Source: SAR202 cluster bacterium bin127
Lineage (GTDB): Bacteria; Chloroflexota; Dehalococcoidia; Lucifugimonadales; Lucifugimonadaceae
Direction: 5' to 3'
Assembly: GCA_002239045.1 (NCBI GenBank)
Contig: MPNN01000001.1
Span: 310,001-374,000 of the forward strand
DNA length: 64,000 nt
Part shown: piece after piece, positions 1 to 8,802 of the stretch
Numbering within the stretch: the stretch's first letter is position 1
How the letters are laid out: each line of letters opens with the position of its first letter
Notes under the pieces: generated by a model
The model's database searches: none
What the model was told of the DNA's origin: nothing
What the model saw: the letters and a program-made list of their open reading frames with translations, nothing else
Made by a program: the position numbers and the translations under genes

Positions 1-1103
1 CGGCGGTCGTGGCGGGTGCACAGATCCTCAGCCAGAACGACACCGGCGACGTCGACCGCGTGGTCAGCGTCACCGTCGCATTATCCGTATTGATCGGCTC
101 GTTGACCCTCACGGGCAGCCTCATTGCCTTCGGTAAATTGCAGGGCATCGTCGCGACGCAACCCGTACTGATACCCCTTCGACACGTCGTCAATGTGATC
201 CTAGTCATCGGCAGTTTGACCATGGCGGGACTGCTCATATTTGATCCCAACCTCGAGTGGGCGCTTATCGCCATGGCCGTCATTGCGCTAGTCGTTGGCG
301 TATTGATCGTCGTCCCCATCGGCGGCGCCGACATGCCCGTTGTCATAGCGCTACTGAACTCTTACTCTGGATTGGCGGCTGCGGCAACGGGCTTCGTGAT
401 CGATAACCCGATGCTCATCATCGCCGGTTCGTTGGTCGGTGCATCCGGGCTTATACTCACCCGCATCATGACTCGGGCGATGAACCGCTCATTGGGTAAC
501 GTGATGTTCGGCGGATTCGGCGTTGCAGATTCGACGGGCGGCGCAGCCCCTGGAGCGAACGCGATGGATCGACCGGTGCGGTCTGTCAACGCAGCTGAGG
601 CCGCGATTCTCCTCGGGTACGCTGACTCAGTAATTTTCGTTCCCGGATATGGTCTCGCCGTTGCGCAGGCACAGCATCAGGTTCGAGACCTGGCTGACAT
701 GCTCAAAGAACGGGGGGCAGAGGTTCGATACGCGATCCATCCCGTCGCCGGCAGGATGCCCGGGCATATGAATGTCTTGCTTGCGGAAGCCGATGTCCCG
801 TACGACGAGTTGAAGGATCTCGACGAGATCAACGACGACTTCAGGCGAGCTGACGTTGCCGTAGTCGTCGGTGCGAATGATGTGACAAACCCAGCCGCGC
901 GAACCGACCGCAGCAGTCCGATCTACGGCATGCCGATATTGAATGTCGATCAAGCACGATCGGCGATCGTGTTGAAGCGGTCAATGGCGTCTGGATTCGC
1001 TGGTGTGGAAAACGAGCTTTTCCACATGGAGAACACAATGATGCTCTTCGGCGATGCAAGAGCGTCCGTTGAGAGCCTGCTATCTGAGATGAAAGAGCTC
1101 TGA
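1..1103 (+). CDS. pntB: NAD(P) transhydrogenase beta subunit, 5'-truncated by window edge
   Basis: This is the C-terminal part (about 365 residues) of the beta subunit of proton-translocating transhydrogenase, which passes hydride between NADH and NADP+ coupled to proton movement across the inner membrane. The open frame runs to the left edge, and roughly 100 N-terminal residues of the usual ~460 are missing. Visible are several membrane segments with the family-like GSLIAFGKLQG stretch. The C-terminal NADP-binding domain follows, with GYGLAVAQAQHQV, the GRMPGHMNVLLAEADVPYD block and VVVGANDVTNPAA. The alpha subunit genes would be expected just upstream, outside the window. No start codon is assigned. 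The family call is secure. Confidence 0.96.
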   Translation, partial: AVVAGAQILSQNDTGDVDRVVSVTVALSVLIGSLTLTGSLIAFGKLQGIVATQPVLIPLRHVVNVILVIGSLTMAGLLIFDPNLEWALIAMAVIALVVGVLIVVPIGGADMPVVIALLNSYSGLAAAATGFVIDNPMLIIAGSLVGASGLILTRIMTRAMNRSLGNVMFGGFGVADSTGGAAPGANAMDRPVRSVNAAEAAILLGYADSVIFVPGYGLAVAQAQHQVRDLADMLKERGAEVRYAIHPVAGRMPGHMNVLLAEADVPYDELKDLDEINDDFRRADVAVVVGANDVTNPAARTDRSSPIYGMPILNVDQARSAIVLKRSMASGFAGVENELFHMENTMMLFGDARASVESLLSEMKEL

Positions 1104-1129
1104 CCTCGGTTACGAGAGGGAAAACCGGT

Positions 1130-1513
1130 ATGAAAATCCACGGCATAGGCCAAATCTCGATTTCAGTCACCGATGTCGATAGGGCGGTTGATTTCTACCG
1201 AGACATCCTCGGCATCAATTTCCTGTTTCAAGTCCCCGGCGACAACCCAATGGCTTTCTTCGACTGCTCAGGGACTCGTCTCTACATCAATCAACCTGAA
1301 AATCCCGAACGCGCCGGAAACTCCGTCATCTACTTCCAAGTAGATTCAGCGCGGGAAGCCGCCGAGGATTTGATGGAGCGCGGCGTCGCCATCGAATCCG
1401 ATCCGCACATCATCCACCAGACGGACAACTACACGTTGTGGATGGCCTTCTTCCGCGACCCAGACGGCAATCTCATGGCCGTCATGAGCGAAGAGGGCGA
1501 GTTGATGGGGTAG
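1130..1513 (+). CDS. VOC (glyoxalase/bleomycin resistance) family protein
   Basis: A 127-residue single-module vicinal-oxygen-chelate protein. It opens with the typical beta strand and helix pattern (ISVTDVDRAVDFYRDILG) and ends with FRDPDGNLMAVMSEEG, the usual closing metal-ligand strand of the fold. Candidate metal ligands are a His in the last third and the Glu near the end. The substrate cannot be told from sequence. It starts 26 bases after pntB in the same direction and may be transcribed with it, but no functional link is evident. The ATG at 1130 follows a GAGAGGGAAAACC stretch that can serve as a ribosome-binding site. Confidence 0.85.
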   Translation: MKIHGIGQISISVTDVDRAVDFYRDILGINFLFQVPGDNPMAFFDCSGTRLYINQPENPERAGNSVIYFQVDSAREAAEDLMERGVAIESDPHIIHQTDNYTLWMAFFRDPDGNLMAVMSEEGELMG

Positions 1514-1571
1514 CACCGGCGCGTATCTTTGATCGCGTTGACAGAGTTTTCCGTTATTACTGACTGTGAAA

Positions 1572-1590
1572 TACTCCGGTAAACGGAGTA
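1572..1590. terminator. Hairpin between convergent genes
   Basis: TACTCCG-GTAAA-CGGAGTA forms a perfect 7-bp stem about 60 bases after the VOC stop. There is no T-run, so it is at best a weak or factor-assisted terminator. It lies between two convergent genes. Confidence 0.35.
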
Positions 1591-1687
1591 GGAATTCGAG
1601 TACAATCCGTAACCGAACAGCCGCGAGCCTCAATGTCGATCATGTGCAAAACCATCGAAATTCTTATCGAATACTCCAATAAACAAA

Positions 1688-3034
1688 TTACAGATCATCG
1701 CATTGACCGTATAAGATATCTCGCCAATTCAGTCCGTATCCGGCATGATCCAATGCTTTCCAAAACTCGCTCATGGGTTTTTCAAGTGGTAATTCAGGTA
1801 TTAATTTAGCGAAAACCGTTTCCGCATAATATTGAATTGCGTTGGATTGAGTTTGCGTTACATCACGTGCTCCTTCATGGACAACCTTTGATCTGTATCG
1901 ATACAGGTCTTTTATTGTCCGAGCGATACCGGGCCTTTGGTCTATGTCCTCCGTAAGAATGGATGCGACATGGCGTGCAAGGGTGTCTGAAACCGGATTC
2001 AATACAGACGGGCGCGTTAGGATCGTCTCGAGTGCAGTGAAGAAAAGGAGCACTCGAAATGCGTGGTCACGAACTTGCCGGCCTCTGGTCAACCAACCTA
2101 AGCCTTGTTTGAGATAGTAACCGCAAGTATCCCTATTGGCACTCATGACGCCGCGGGTGACACGTTGAATGTACTGTGAGTTGGCGTAATTCACGAATGG
2201 CTCGTCGATCAAGTAGATCGATGATGCTGACATGCTGACGGACACTTCCGATTCTCTTTCCCTAATCGGATCCAACATAGGTTCAGATGATGCCATCGAC
2301 AGTGGCTCTACATCGCCGATCCCGGGGTTCAAACGACAATATGGCAAACAGGTCAATCTGATAAGCGATACTGCCGCGTCGATTGCCCAAGCCGCCTCGC
2401 GGATCGCGTTTCCAGCACTGGCCTGTACTGACACCATCCAAGACATGGCAGGCATTTCTATAGACACTCTAGAACCGTCAATTCGCTGCATGTATTGATC
2501 TCCGACGATGAATAAGTTTTCTCTAATTGATTCGTTAAGTTCATCTGGCGGCAGCATCGACACAGTATCGAAATGCATTGGCATTGGATCTTTGAAAAAT
2601 CTGAACAGAAGATTCGGCGCGATGATTCGAAATTCTTGTTGAACCAAATCAAGCAATGCGCTTCGAAATATCTTGGCAAGTTCGATAGACGCAGGATTAT
2701 ATGTAGGATCAATCGCTAACCCAGACAACGTTTTCGCAATGAGATTTACGACATCATCGCGATTTCCATATTCATTTCCTAACCTATTAACGCAGAGCTC
2801 CACTAGCTGGTTACGCGCCTGCAATGCTTCTTCATCGAGCGCGATCACCCGGTCTCTGTAGTATGTGATTTGGTATGATTTAGTTGATTCACCTCGCATC
2901 AACCGAGAAACTTGATCGTCGCTGGCTTTCAACACTCGATGCTTGGCAATGCCGAAATACGAAATCGCGGATTTCAATATGGCCCCGTCAGATTCAATTT
3001 TTCTCGTTAACGTAGATATCTTTGAATTCCCCAT
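1688..3034 (-). CDS. Apea-like HEPN domain protein
   Basis: A 448-residue protein whose C-terminal third (about 320-430) looks like the Apea-like HEPN domain. It has the helix ALETILTR followed by YRSKVVHEG, which gives the R-x4-H motif of HEPN ribonucleases. The N-terminal two thirds are predicted soluble and I do not recognise them. HEPN proteins often act as RNases in toxin-antitoxin, abortive-infection or RNA-repair settings; applying that here is inference. It stands alone, lower in GC than its neighbours, convergent with the VOC gene and next to a DUF4160/DUF2442 pair. This suggests an acquired defence-type gene. Nuclease activity is unproven. Confidence 0.7.
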   Translation of the reverse strand: MGNSKISTLTRKIESDGAILKSAISYFGIAKHRVLKASDDQVSRLMRGESTKSYQITYYRDRVIALDEEALQARNQLVELCVNRLGNEYGNRDDVVNLIAKTLSGLAIDPTYNPASIELAKIFRSALLDLVQQEFRIIAPNLLFRFFKDPMPMHFDTVSMLPPDELNESIRENLFIVGDQYMQRIDGSRVSIEMPAMSWMVSVQASAGNAIREAAWAIDAAVSLIRLTCLPYCRLNPGIGDVEPLSMASSEPMLDPIRERESEVSVSMSASSIYLIDEPFVNYANSQYIQRVTRGVMSANRDTCGYYLKQGLGWLTRGRQVRDHAFRVLLFFTALETILTRPSVLNPVSDTLARHVASILTEDIDQRPGIARTIKDLYRYRSKVVHEGARDVTQTQSNAIQYYAETVFAKLIPELPLEKPMSEFWKALDHAGYGLNWRDILYGQCDDL

Positions 3035-3115
3035 TTTTTTGTCAATGCGATTCTCGCCGTCGTCTCTGCGTTAGTTCTGTTGCGGAAGTTTGCCCTGATT
3101 CACGGAGATGAATCT

Positions 3116-3388
3116 TTATCTTTTCTGGTTTAGTAGTAACCGTAGGCCCAGCGCGACCAGCACGACGGCGAACGGGATCCAGATGTAGCGGGGCGATAGT
3201 TCGATAATGTTGAACGCCCAGAGTAAAACCCACACGCCGATCACTAGGAACAGCAGGCCGCAACCGATTCTGGGCCATTGGTTGTTTTTCTTCATTCCAA
3301 ATCCGAATTGGGAGTAGTAGACGCGGATCGGTGGCCTTCGACGGTCGGGAAGCCTCGGATCATCATCAGAATCATGCCGGGAGTTCAA
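3116..3388 (-). CDS. Small two-helix membrane protein
   Basis: A 90-residue protein with a charged, proline-rich N-terminus and two hydrophobic segments (about residues 40-57 and 64-85). The second ends in a positively charged tail (LLLNQKR). The listed start is a TTG that overlaps the DUF2442 stop by four bases. An ATG at 3295 would give a 59-residue protein holding just the two membrane helices and is equally plausible. I recognise no family beyond a small LiaI/LiaF-like membrane fold. The tight spacing suggests co-transcription with the DUF4160/DUF2442 pair. Confidence 0.55.
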   Translation of the reverse strand: MNSRHDSDDDPRLPDRRRPPIRVYYSQFGFGMKKNNQWPRIGCGLLFLVIGVWVLLWAFNIIELSPRYIWIPFAVVLVALGLRLLLNQKR

Positions 3389-3756
3389 TCTGTCTCGGCG
3401 TGTTGCTGTTGCTGCGCTTCTTCGTAGGCTCTAAGTTCAGGGATAGTTAACCCCCGGCCTTCTTGCTTGGCTTTCAGCCAACGCCCGAATGACCGCTTGC
3501 TTTCGCCGGAACGTCGACCCTCAACGAATCCATCGACACTCAAATCCTCATCGAGGTCGGGCCAATGGAAACCTTCGCCGTTGAGCACTACCTCCCAGTT
3601 ATTTCGCTCTAAGTCTGTCGCGTGTGCGAGGCGGGGGTACCAACTTAACGGCACCGTAACTGTCCGCCCGTCCGCGAGGTCTACGATGAGGGATTCGTCA
3701 GTGAAGTGCAGATTCGTAGCCAACACTTCGCCTTTTTTATCGATTGAGGTGCTCAT
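3385..3756 (-). CDS. DUF2442 family protein
   Basis: A 123-residue protein with the DUF2442 core: the beta-rich stretch LIVDLADGRTVTVPLSWYPRL, then WPDLDEDLSVDGFVEGR. It has a charged tail rich in Arg, Lys and Gln. DUF2442 genes commonly sit next to DUF4160 genes and have been discussed as a toxin-antitoxin-like pair; the biochemical role is not established. The start codon lies 20 bases inside the end of the DUF4160 gene, so translation is probably coupled. A paralogous pair with exactly the same 20-base overlap is found at 35008-35584 inside the type I R-M operon. Confidence 0.85.
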   Translation of the reverse strand: MSTSIDKKGEVLATNLHFTDESLIVDLADGRTVTVPLSWYPRLAHATDLERNNWEVVLNGEGFHWPDLDEDLSVDGFVEGRRSGESKRSFGRWLKAKQEGRGLTIPELRAYEEAQQQQHAETD

Positions 3757-3973
3757 TCCATTTTTCTAGCATTGGAGCCTTGTTTCTTTCTATTATCCTC
3801 GCGATGCGATTTAGTTCAGTATCGTTAAATCCCGCGTTTTTCGATATGGTTACCGGTTGCAACCAGAATTTCGCTTGGTTTCGATCCCTGCGTACGTGTA
3901 CATGGGCAGGTTCGTTCCCTTCATCTGAATAGAACGAAAACCGATACGGCCCTTCTCGATGGACTACGGGCAT
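3737..3973 (-). CDS. DUF4160 family protein
   Basis: A 78-residue protein with the DUF4160 signature: GPYRFSFYSDEGNEPAHVHV, a conserved Lys-Phe-Trp (AKFWLQPV), and a C-terminal helix FNDTELNRIARIIERN. It is the upstream member of a two-gene unit with DUF2442 and overlaps it by 20 bases. The family is small, soluble and usually paired. A toxin or nuclease role has been suggested only by context, and I make no functional claim. The paralogue at 35348-35584 shares the same motifs. Confidence 0.85.
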   Translation of the reverse strand: MPVVHREGPYRFSFYSDEGNEPAHVHVRRDRNQAKFWLQPVTISKNAGFNDTELNRIARIIERNKAPMLEKWNEHLNR

Positions 3974-4045
3974 CCAGTAAATTTGCGTCCTAACTGCCGC
4001 ATTCGATCGGTGTGGTTCATGGTCGCGCCGTTACGCCAAGGACTC

Positions 4046-4837
4046 TCACCAAGCCCCATGCAGATGATCAGGCGGCGTCATCGGCTCCTTGTTCCAAAGA
4101 GTCTCCAGCGTGTACCGAGGTTCCCAACCCAAAATCCGGCGGGTCTTTTCGCTATTGAATTTATGGTGCGGAGTTTCCGGGAACGTGAAGAACGTTTCGC
4201 ATCGGGAGGGCAGACGTTCCAATGGCACTTCGAGCGCGGCCTGGATTGCCGTTCCGCAATCCGTCCATGCGGTGGTGAACGGCGTCATGTCCTCGTGATA
4301 GGTAGCCTCGGGCACGCCTCTGCCCATGCCCCAGTTCCATGTGTGGCGCATGTTGTAGTAGAGCATCGTGATCACGTAGATGCCGTACTGTTCGCTGAAA
4401 ACGCGGCAGATCTCCTGACCGAGTCCCTTGGAGTGCGCGTAGAGACGCGTGCCGAACTGCGGCGGCATGTTGGGGTTGAGATCGAAATCCCAGTTCTCGT
4501 ACGTCTCGCCGACTAGTTGGAAATGCGGTCCGGTGTTGATGACTCGTTTGATGCCGCGCACCCGTGCCGCTTCCATCATGTTGTAGTTGCCGCGGGTGCT
4601 CACATCGAATGCCAGCTTACGGTCTTCACGCAGCACCGAAAGGTTGATGATCGCGTCGCAACCTTCTGCTGTTGCAACAACACCATCGAGATCGTCGGCA
4701 CTGACCTGTCTGAATTCGCCCTCGAAACCATCACCGGGCGGGTTAATGTCGGTCAGGATGATTTCATGGCGGTGCTTCAATGCCTTGACCACCCAAGGGC
4801 CAAGCATGCCGCATCCTCCGAGAATGAGAACTTTCAT
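4046..4837 (-). CDS. NAD-dependent epimerase/dehydratase (extended SDR)
   Basis: A 263-residue extended short-chain dehydrogenase acting on a nucleotide sugar or similar substrate. The N-terminal Rossmann motif is GGCGMLG at residues 7-13. An acidic residue after beta-2 (TDINPP) suggests NAD preference, and the catalytic Tyr-x3-Lys is present as YAHSK. I chose ATG 4837 because AAGGA lies 9 bases upstream; a TTG 18 bases further out is less likely. A second, degenerate relative follows immediately upstream on the same strand (4869-5552), and the pair may form an operon. The substrate is unknown. Confidence 0.85.
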   Translation of the reverse strand: MKVLILGGCGMLGPWVVKALKHRHEIILTDINPPGDGFEGEFRQVSADDLDGVVATAEGCDAIINLSVLREDRKLAFDVSTRGNYNMMEAARVRGIKRVINTGPHFQLVGETYENWDFDLNPNMPPQFGTRLYAHSKGLGQEICRVFSEQYGIYVITMLYYNMRHTWNWGMGRGVPEATYHEDMTPFTTAWTDCGTAIQAALEVPLERLPSRCETFFTFPETPHHKFNSEKTRRILGWEPRYTLETLWNKEPMTPPDHLHGAW

Positions 4838-4868
4838 CGTTCGAGTTCCTTCCAAAGTGACATGGAGG

Positions 4869-5552
4869 CTAAAAACCCAGCTTCATTGCGGCCTTCGCCG
4901 TGGTGTAGCGTTGGTTGAGTATTGACGATTGGATGTGAATATCTTGCCAAGGTTCGATGTCCGCTTCCAAAGCGGCAATCACGGCACGACCGAGGTCTTG
5001 CGAACATAGCGGGGCGTCGCCTGAGCCTTCGCCGATCGTATCTGGACCACCGTCAATCAGTGGCCATCCGAGCCTGAGATTGACGACTTCGAACTTTTGG
5101 TCCCTGGCGTACTCTTTGCAAATGATCTCGACGAGATGAGCGCACAGCAGGTTGATATCGCTCGCCACCGGTTTGCTACGCCATAGCTCGGTGACGACCA
5201 AATTCTCCTCGTACGCCTCCATCAATCGAAGAGTGCTGAGATTGATCACCCGCTTCACGCCGGCATTGGCGGCTGCCCAGAAAAGGTTGTAGGTTCGGCG
5301 TGTGTAGTAATCGAGATGAAAGCTGACCGGCATCTCGACCTCGTCCTGATAGCCGACATTGATGATGGCGTCGATTCCCGCAACCAACTCATCAGTCGTT
5401 TCGTCATGCTCGAGCGAACACACGACGACATCCTGTTCGTCGTATGGTGCCACCGAAGTAAGACGAAGATCGTGGCCAGAGTCGGCGAGTTGATCGACGA
5501 CGGCACGGCCGATTGCAGTTGGCGATCCGTTGATTAAGACATTCATGGGCAT
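4869..5552 (-). CDS. Degenerate NAD-dependent epimerase-like protein
   Basis: About 228 residues with a Rossmann-like N-terminus (MNVLINGSPTAIGR) and the extended-SDR layout of its neighbour, including GVKRVINLSTLR. The catalytic Tyr-x3-Lys is not found where expected: the aligned helix reads LLCAHLVEI. The glycine motif is also relaxed. It may therefore bind a nucleotide without catalysing the usual reaction, or act as a partner of the intact enzyme next door. Starts at 5552 or 5546 are both possible. The longer reading frame to 5636 adds a Ser/Pro-rich leader that looks untranslated. Confidence 0.75.
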   Translation of the reverse strand: MPMNVLINGSPTAIGRAVVDQLADSGHDLRLTSVAPYDEQDVVVCSLEHDETTDELVAGIDAIINVGYQDEVEMPVSFHLDYYTRRTYNLFWAAANAGVKRVINLSTLRLMEAYEENLVVTELWRSKPVASDINLLCAHLVEIICKEYARDQKFEVVNLRLGWPLIDGGPDTIGEGSGDAPLCSQDLGRAVIAALEADIEPWQDIHIQSSILNQRYTTAKAAMKLGF

Positions 5553-5672
5553 CGTAGAGGTTGGGGGTGTCGGGTTCTGCGAAGATGATATCGCGTGGAT
5601 GATGCTGATGCTACGCTGATATTCCATGATCTCCAATCTGAAACGCGTTGAACCGATCGAGGTGGTGTAGAG

Positions 5673-6353
5673 ATGTGTGGACGCTTCGGCCTCTTCACGG
5701 ACCTCGCCGAGCTGGTCGAGTTGCTCGGTATCGAGGTGGCGATGCCGCCTGACGCTTATATGCCTCGGTGGAACATCGCACCCACGACTCCCGTACTGAC
5801 GATCAACGAGACAGAAGGCGCCCGAACCGGGGCAATGATGCGCTGGGGTTTGATACCGATCTGGGCCAAACCAGATACCGCTTTCAAGCGTCCGATGTTC
5901 AACGCCCGATCCGAGACGGTCGCCGAGCGACCCATGTTTAGAGATTCCTTCACAAAAAGGCGTTGCCTAGTCCCGGCAAATGGCTTCTTCGAGTGGCTCC
6001 GCGACGGGAAATCTAAGAAGCCCATGTGGATCCACGATGCCGAGGCGCAACTCGTCACCTTCGCAGCCATCTGGAGCCGTTGGCACGGGCCCGATGGCAT
6101 CGTCGAGTCTTGTGCCATATTGACGACCGCGCCGAACTCCTTGATGGAGCCGATCCACAATCGCATGCCCGTAATCCTCGACGAGGATTGGGCCGCCATA
6201 TGGCTCGACGACGCGGCCGACAAGGCCGTACTGCTCGAAGCCCTGAAGCCGCGCGAGTGGGAGACGATGACCACTCGCGAGGTGAATCCAGCTGTAGGCT
6301 CGGCGCGAAACGAAGGCCCGCACCTTATCGAACCGCAAAGCACGCTGTTCTGA
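5673..6353 (+). CDS. SRAP domain protein (YedK/HMCES family)
   Basis: A 226-residue SOS-response-associated peptidase family protein. Family members form a covalent link between Cys2 and abasic sites in single-stranded DNA, shielding them during replication. The start MCGRFGLFT places the catalytic Cys at position 2. Other conserved blocks are present: WNIAPT, the MRWGLIP block, FNARSETV, RCLVPANGFFEW and the His in IHNRMPVIL. Its length is normal for the family. It is divergent from the epimerase genes and shows no operon partner. Function is assigned from the family with high confidence. Confidence 0.95.
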   Translation: MCGRFGLFTDLAELVELLGIEVAMPPDAYMPRWNIAPTTPVLTINETEGARTGAMMRWGLIPIWAKPDTAFKRPMFNARSETVAERPMFRDSFTKRRCLVPANGFFEWLRDGKSKKPMWIHDAEAQLVTFAAIWSRWHGPDGIVESCAILTTAPNSLMEPIHNRMPVILDEDWAAIWLDDAADKAVLLEALKPREWETMTTREVNPAVGSARNEGPHLIEPQSTLF

Positions 6354-6389
6354 TAGCTGACCTTGGGCGTGCCGGCTGTGTATGAAAAA

Positions 6390-6483
6390 CTGAAGTAACA
6401 CTTCAGAATTACATGAAAAACTGAAGTGATCATGCAGAAATACATGATAATATGAAGTAACACTTCAGTATTTCATCGCATGA
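6390..6483. repeat. Three tandem 31-bp repeats, each with a palindrome (candidate operators)
   Basis: TGAAGT recurs at 6391, 6422 and 6453, a period of exactly 31 bp. Units 1 and 3 contain the palindrome TGAAGTAACACTTCA; unit 2 carries a decayed version, TGAAGTGATCATGCA. The spacers also resemble each other, being A/T-rich with a CATGA-like core. The array ends just before the ATPase start at 6491. A spacing near three helical turns would place a bound dimer on one face of the DNA, which fits a repressor array. That role is inferred. Confidence 0.75.
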
Positions 6484-6490
6484 TGGGTCG

Positions 6491-7648
6491 ATGTTCAGCA
6501 GAAATCTACAGCTGCCGCCCTCGGGAAAAGAGTCCTTTTTCCTCTGGGGACCGCGGCAGACCGGAAAGACGACGCTCCTGCGTGAGCGCTATCCTGGTTG
6601 CAAGTGGCTCGACCTGCTGAAGAGCGATGAATACGTCCACTACTCGGCACATCCGGAAAGACTGCGACACGAGATCGAAGCTGAAGGACCGCGACCCGAG
6701 AAGCAGATCGTGATCGATGAGGTGCAGCGCGTCCCAGAACTGCTAAACGAAGTGCATTGGCTAATCGAGAACCACCGGCTCAAATTCGCGCTCTGTGGTT
6801 CCAGTGCGAGGAAGGTGAGACGCGGTGGAGCCAATTTGCTCGGCGGCAGGGCGTTCCGGTACGTGATGCATGGATTGACCGCGGGTGAACTCGGCCGCGA
6901 GTTCGATCTGGACCGGCTGCTCAACCACGGATACCTGCCCCGGGCGTATGAGTCCAGCGAACCGACGCGAGTGCTAGACGCCTATGTGGCCGACTATCTG
7001 GAACACGAGATCGCCGCGGAAGGATTGGTGCGTCGACTTCCCGTATTCGCTCAATTTCTCGACGCTGCGGCATTGAGCGACGGTGACAACGTCAACTACA
7101 CGAACATCGCTTCGGATTGCGGCGTTTCAAACAACACCGTCAAGGGCTATTTCGAGATCCTCGAAGACACGCTGCTCGGCACTTGGTTACCGGCATATCG
7201 GCGGCGTGCCAAACGCCGGGTGGTAAAGTCGCCTAAGTTCTACTTCTCCGATGTGGGTATCGTCAATCGGTTAGCGCGGCGCGGCGCGTTGATCGCTGGC
7301 TCCGAGCAGTACGGGAAAGCGTTCGAAAACTGGATCCACCACGAGTTGGCCGCTTACATCAGCTATCGAAATGTCGACGCCAACTTGACGTATTGGGGAT
7401 TGACTAGCCAAACCGAAGTCGACTTCTTACTCGATGACCTCTCGGTCGCCATCGAGGCGAAATCGAGCGCTAACATCGGCAATCAACATCTGAGGGGGCT
7501 ACGGTCGATAGCCGTCGAGTACCCCGAGATTGCCCAACGCGTCGTCGTTTGCCGGGAGCAACGCGCGCGGTTGACCGACGACGGGATATTGATCCTGCCC
7601 GCCGAACGCTTCATCGAACGCCTTTGGGGTGGCGATCTACTCGGTTGA
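6491..7648 (+). CDS. AAA ATPase with DUF4143 C-terminal domain
   Basis: A 385-residue ATPase of the widespread AAA_14/DUF4143 type. The Walker A is GPRQTGKTTLL (about residues 20-30) and the Walker B is IVIDEVQRVPELL. A sensor-like CGSSARK follows, then a helical or winged middle region. The DUF4143 tail holds TEVDFLL and VAIEAKSS, which resembles a PD-(D/E)xK nuclease core. Cellular roles of this family are poorly known, and such genes often occur as mobile or accessory copies. It stands alone. The three 31-bp repeats directly upstream suggest tight transcriptional control. The family call is secure; function is open. Confidence 0.92.
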   Translation: MFSRNLQLPPSGKESFFLWGPRQTGKTTLLRERYPGCKWLDLLKSDEYVHYSAHPERLRHEIEAEGPRPEKQIVIDEVQRVPELLNEVHWLIENHRLKFALCGSSARKVRRGGANLLGGRAFRYVMHGLTAGELGREFDLDRLLNHGYLPRAYESSEPTRVLDAYVADYLEHEIAAEGLVRRLPVFAQFLDAAALSDGDNVNYTNIASDCGVSNNTVKGYFEILEDTLLGTWLPAYRRRAKRRVVKSPKFYFSDVGIVNRLARRGALIAGSEQYGKAFENWIHHELAAYISYRNVDANLTYWGLTSQTEVDFLLDDLSVAIEAKSSANIGNQHLRGLRSIAVEYPEIAQRVVVCREQRARLTDDGILILPAERFIERLWGGDLLG

Positions 7649-7960
7649 ACTGACCTTCATCCGGACGCGCGGACCAAATGCCGGCATGAGCGACACTTTC
7701 ATCCAAGACCGAAGAGCGCATTGAAGATGCCAACCAACGGCGTTTCCCATTCAGGTTTTCACATCACAGTGACCGAAAACGCCCCGGAATTCGCGGCGAA
7801 TCCGCTTCAATCGCGGAGCGTGGCAACTGATAACCCCAGTATCGACAACTACGCAATCCACGATTCATCGAAACAGTCGTCAGATGGTTAGTTGGTGGTA
7901 AAGTCGTATCCACTTGAGATGCGACGAAGGGAACGAAAATTACAGTCTGGAGGAGACGCG
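7649..7960 (+). other. Intergenic stretch with one doubtful 54-codon ORF
   Basis: About 310 bases without a convincing gene. An ATG at 7727 opens a 54-residue frame ending with TAG at 7889-7891; it has a weak GAAG upstream and no recognisable domain. The bases just before 7961 carry the GGAGGAG ribosome-binding site of the next gene. I see no strong terminator. Confidence 0.3.
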
Positions 7961-8695
7961 ATGGCGATGATTACGGTGCCTAGGATGGGCGGTTTAGCGC
8001 TGATAATTGGCTCGGCGCTGTACATCATTTCGACATTTTTGTCACCGGGCGTCGTGATTGACGGGGCTGCCGCGACAGATCTATATGCCTATGTCGACGC
8101 AATCGGTGATGCTCCGCTGTTGGCCGGGTTTGCGTCAATGTTGGGAGCCGTGGCGGCGTTGATATTGCTGTGGGGACTGTTGGTAATGTGGCAGACCGCG
8201 CAGAGTCCATGTGCTCTGGACACGTTCGTGAAATTCGGGCTGGCGGGTGTGATGCTCGCCGTGATCTCCCTGTTGATGTCCCACGCATTCACCTACGCGA
8301 CTTCGCATGTGGTCGAGCACGGCATCGGACTCGGTTCCGGCGCAGACCAGGAGGAGGCCTTGAGAGCGATAGGAGTCCACATGCAGTCGGTCGCCGGGGC
8401 CGCCCGGGCGATGGCTTCTGTTGCAGGTCTGATCGGGTATCTGGTTCTCGGATTTGCGTACGCCAGGAAGTTCAAACCGGGAGCGTACAGGATCATGGCG
8501 CTGATCGTCGGAATCGGAGCAATTGTCTCGCTGATTGGCTTGGCCTTGACCGAGCCATTCCATGGACTCATCGATACCTTGTCGCCGATTTTTTTGGCAT
8601 TGTCGTTGCTGTATCTGGTCTGGTGGATCGTCATGGGGATCGGGGTTTATCAAGAGCGCTTCGGCCTCCAAATAGGTATAACGCCCGAGCACTAG
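7961..8695 (+). CDS. Multi-pass membrane protein of unknown function
   Basis: A 244-residue protein with about six hydrophobic segments (starting near residues 12, 53, 92, 140, 175 and 205). It has short loops and a near-neutral tail. The overall look is that of DUF4386-like or similar small polytopic proteins, but I cannot assign a family with certainty. ATG 7961 is chosen over the frame's upstream starts because GGAGGAG lies 5-7 bases before it and the first membrane helix then begins near the N-terminus. No catalytic motif is seen. It appears to be a single-gene unit. Confidence 0.75.
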   Translation: MAMITVPRMGGLALIIGSALYIISTFLSPGVVIDGAAATDLYAYVDAIGDAPLLAGFASMLGAVAALILLWGLLVMWQTAQSPCALDTFVKFGLAGVMLAVISLLMSHAFTYATSHVVEHGIGLGSGADQEEALRAIGVHMQSVAGAARAMASVAGLIGYLVLGFAYARKFKPGAYRIMALIVGIGAIVSLIGLALTEPFHGLIDTLSPIFLALSLLYLVWWIVMGIGVYQERFGLQIGITPEH

Positions 8696-8802
8696 CCAAC
8701 TGCAACGGCGGTACTTCCCACGTCGCACAAGGCCATGCAGACGCGATTGTACGGTAAACTGCCGCCATCGCTACCGCTTCAACACGAACTGGGGATCACG
8801 TC

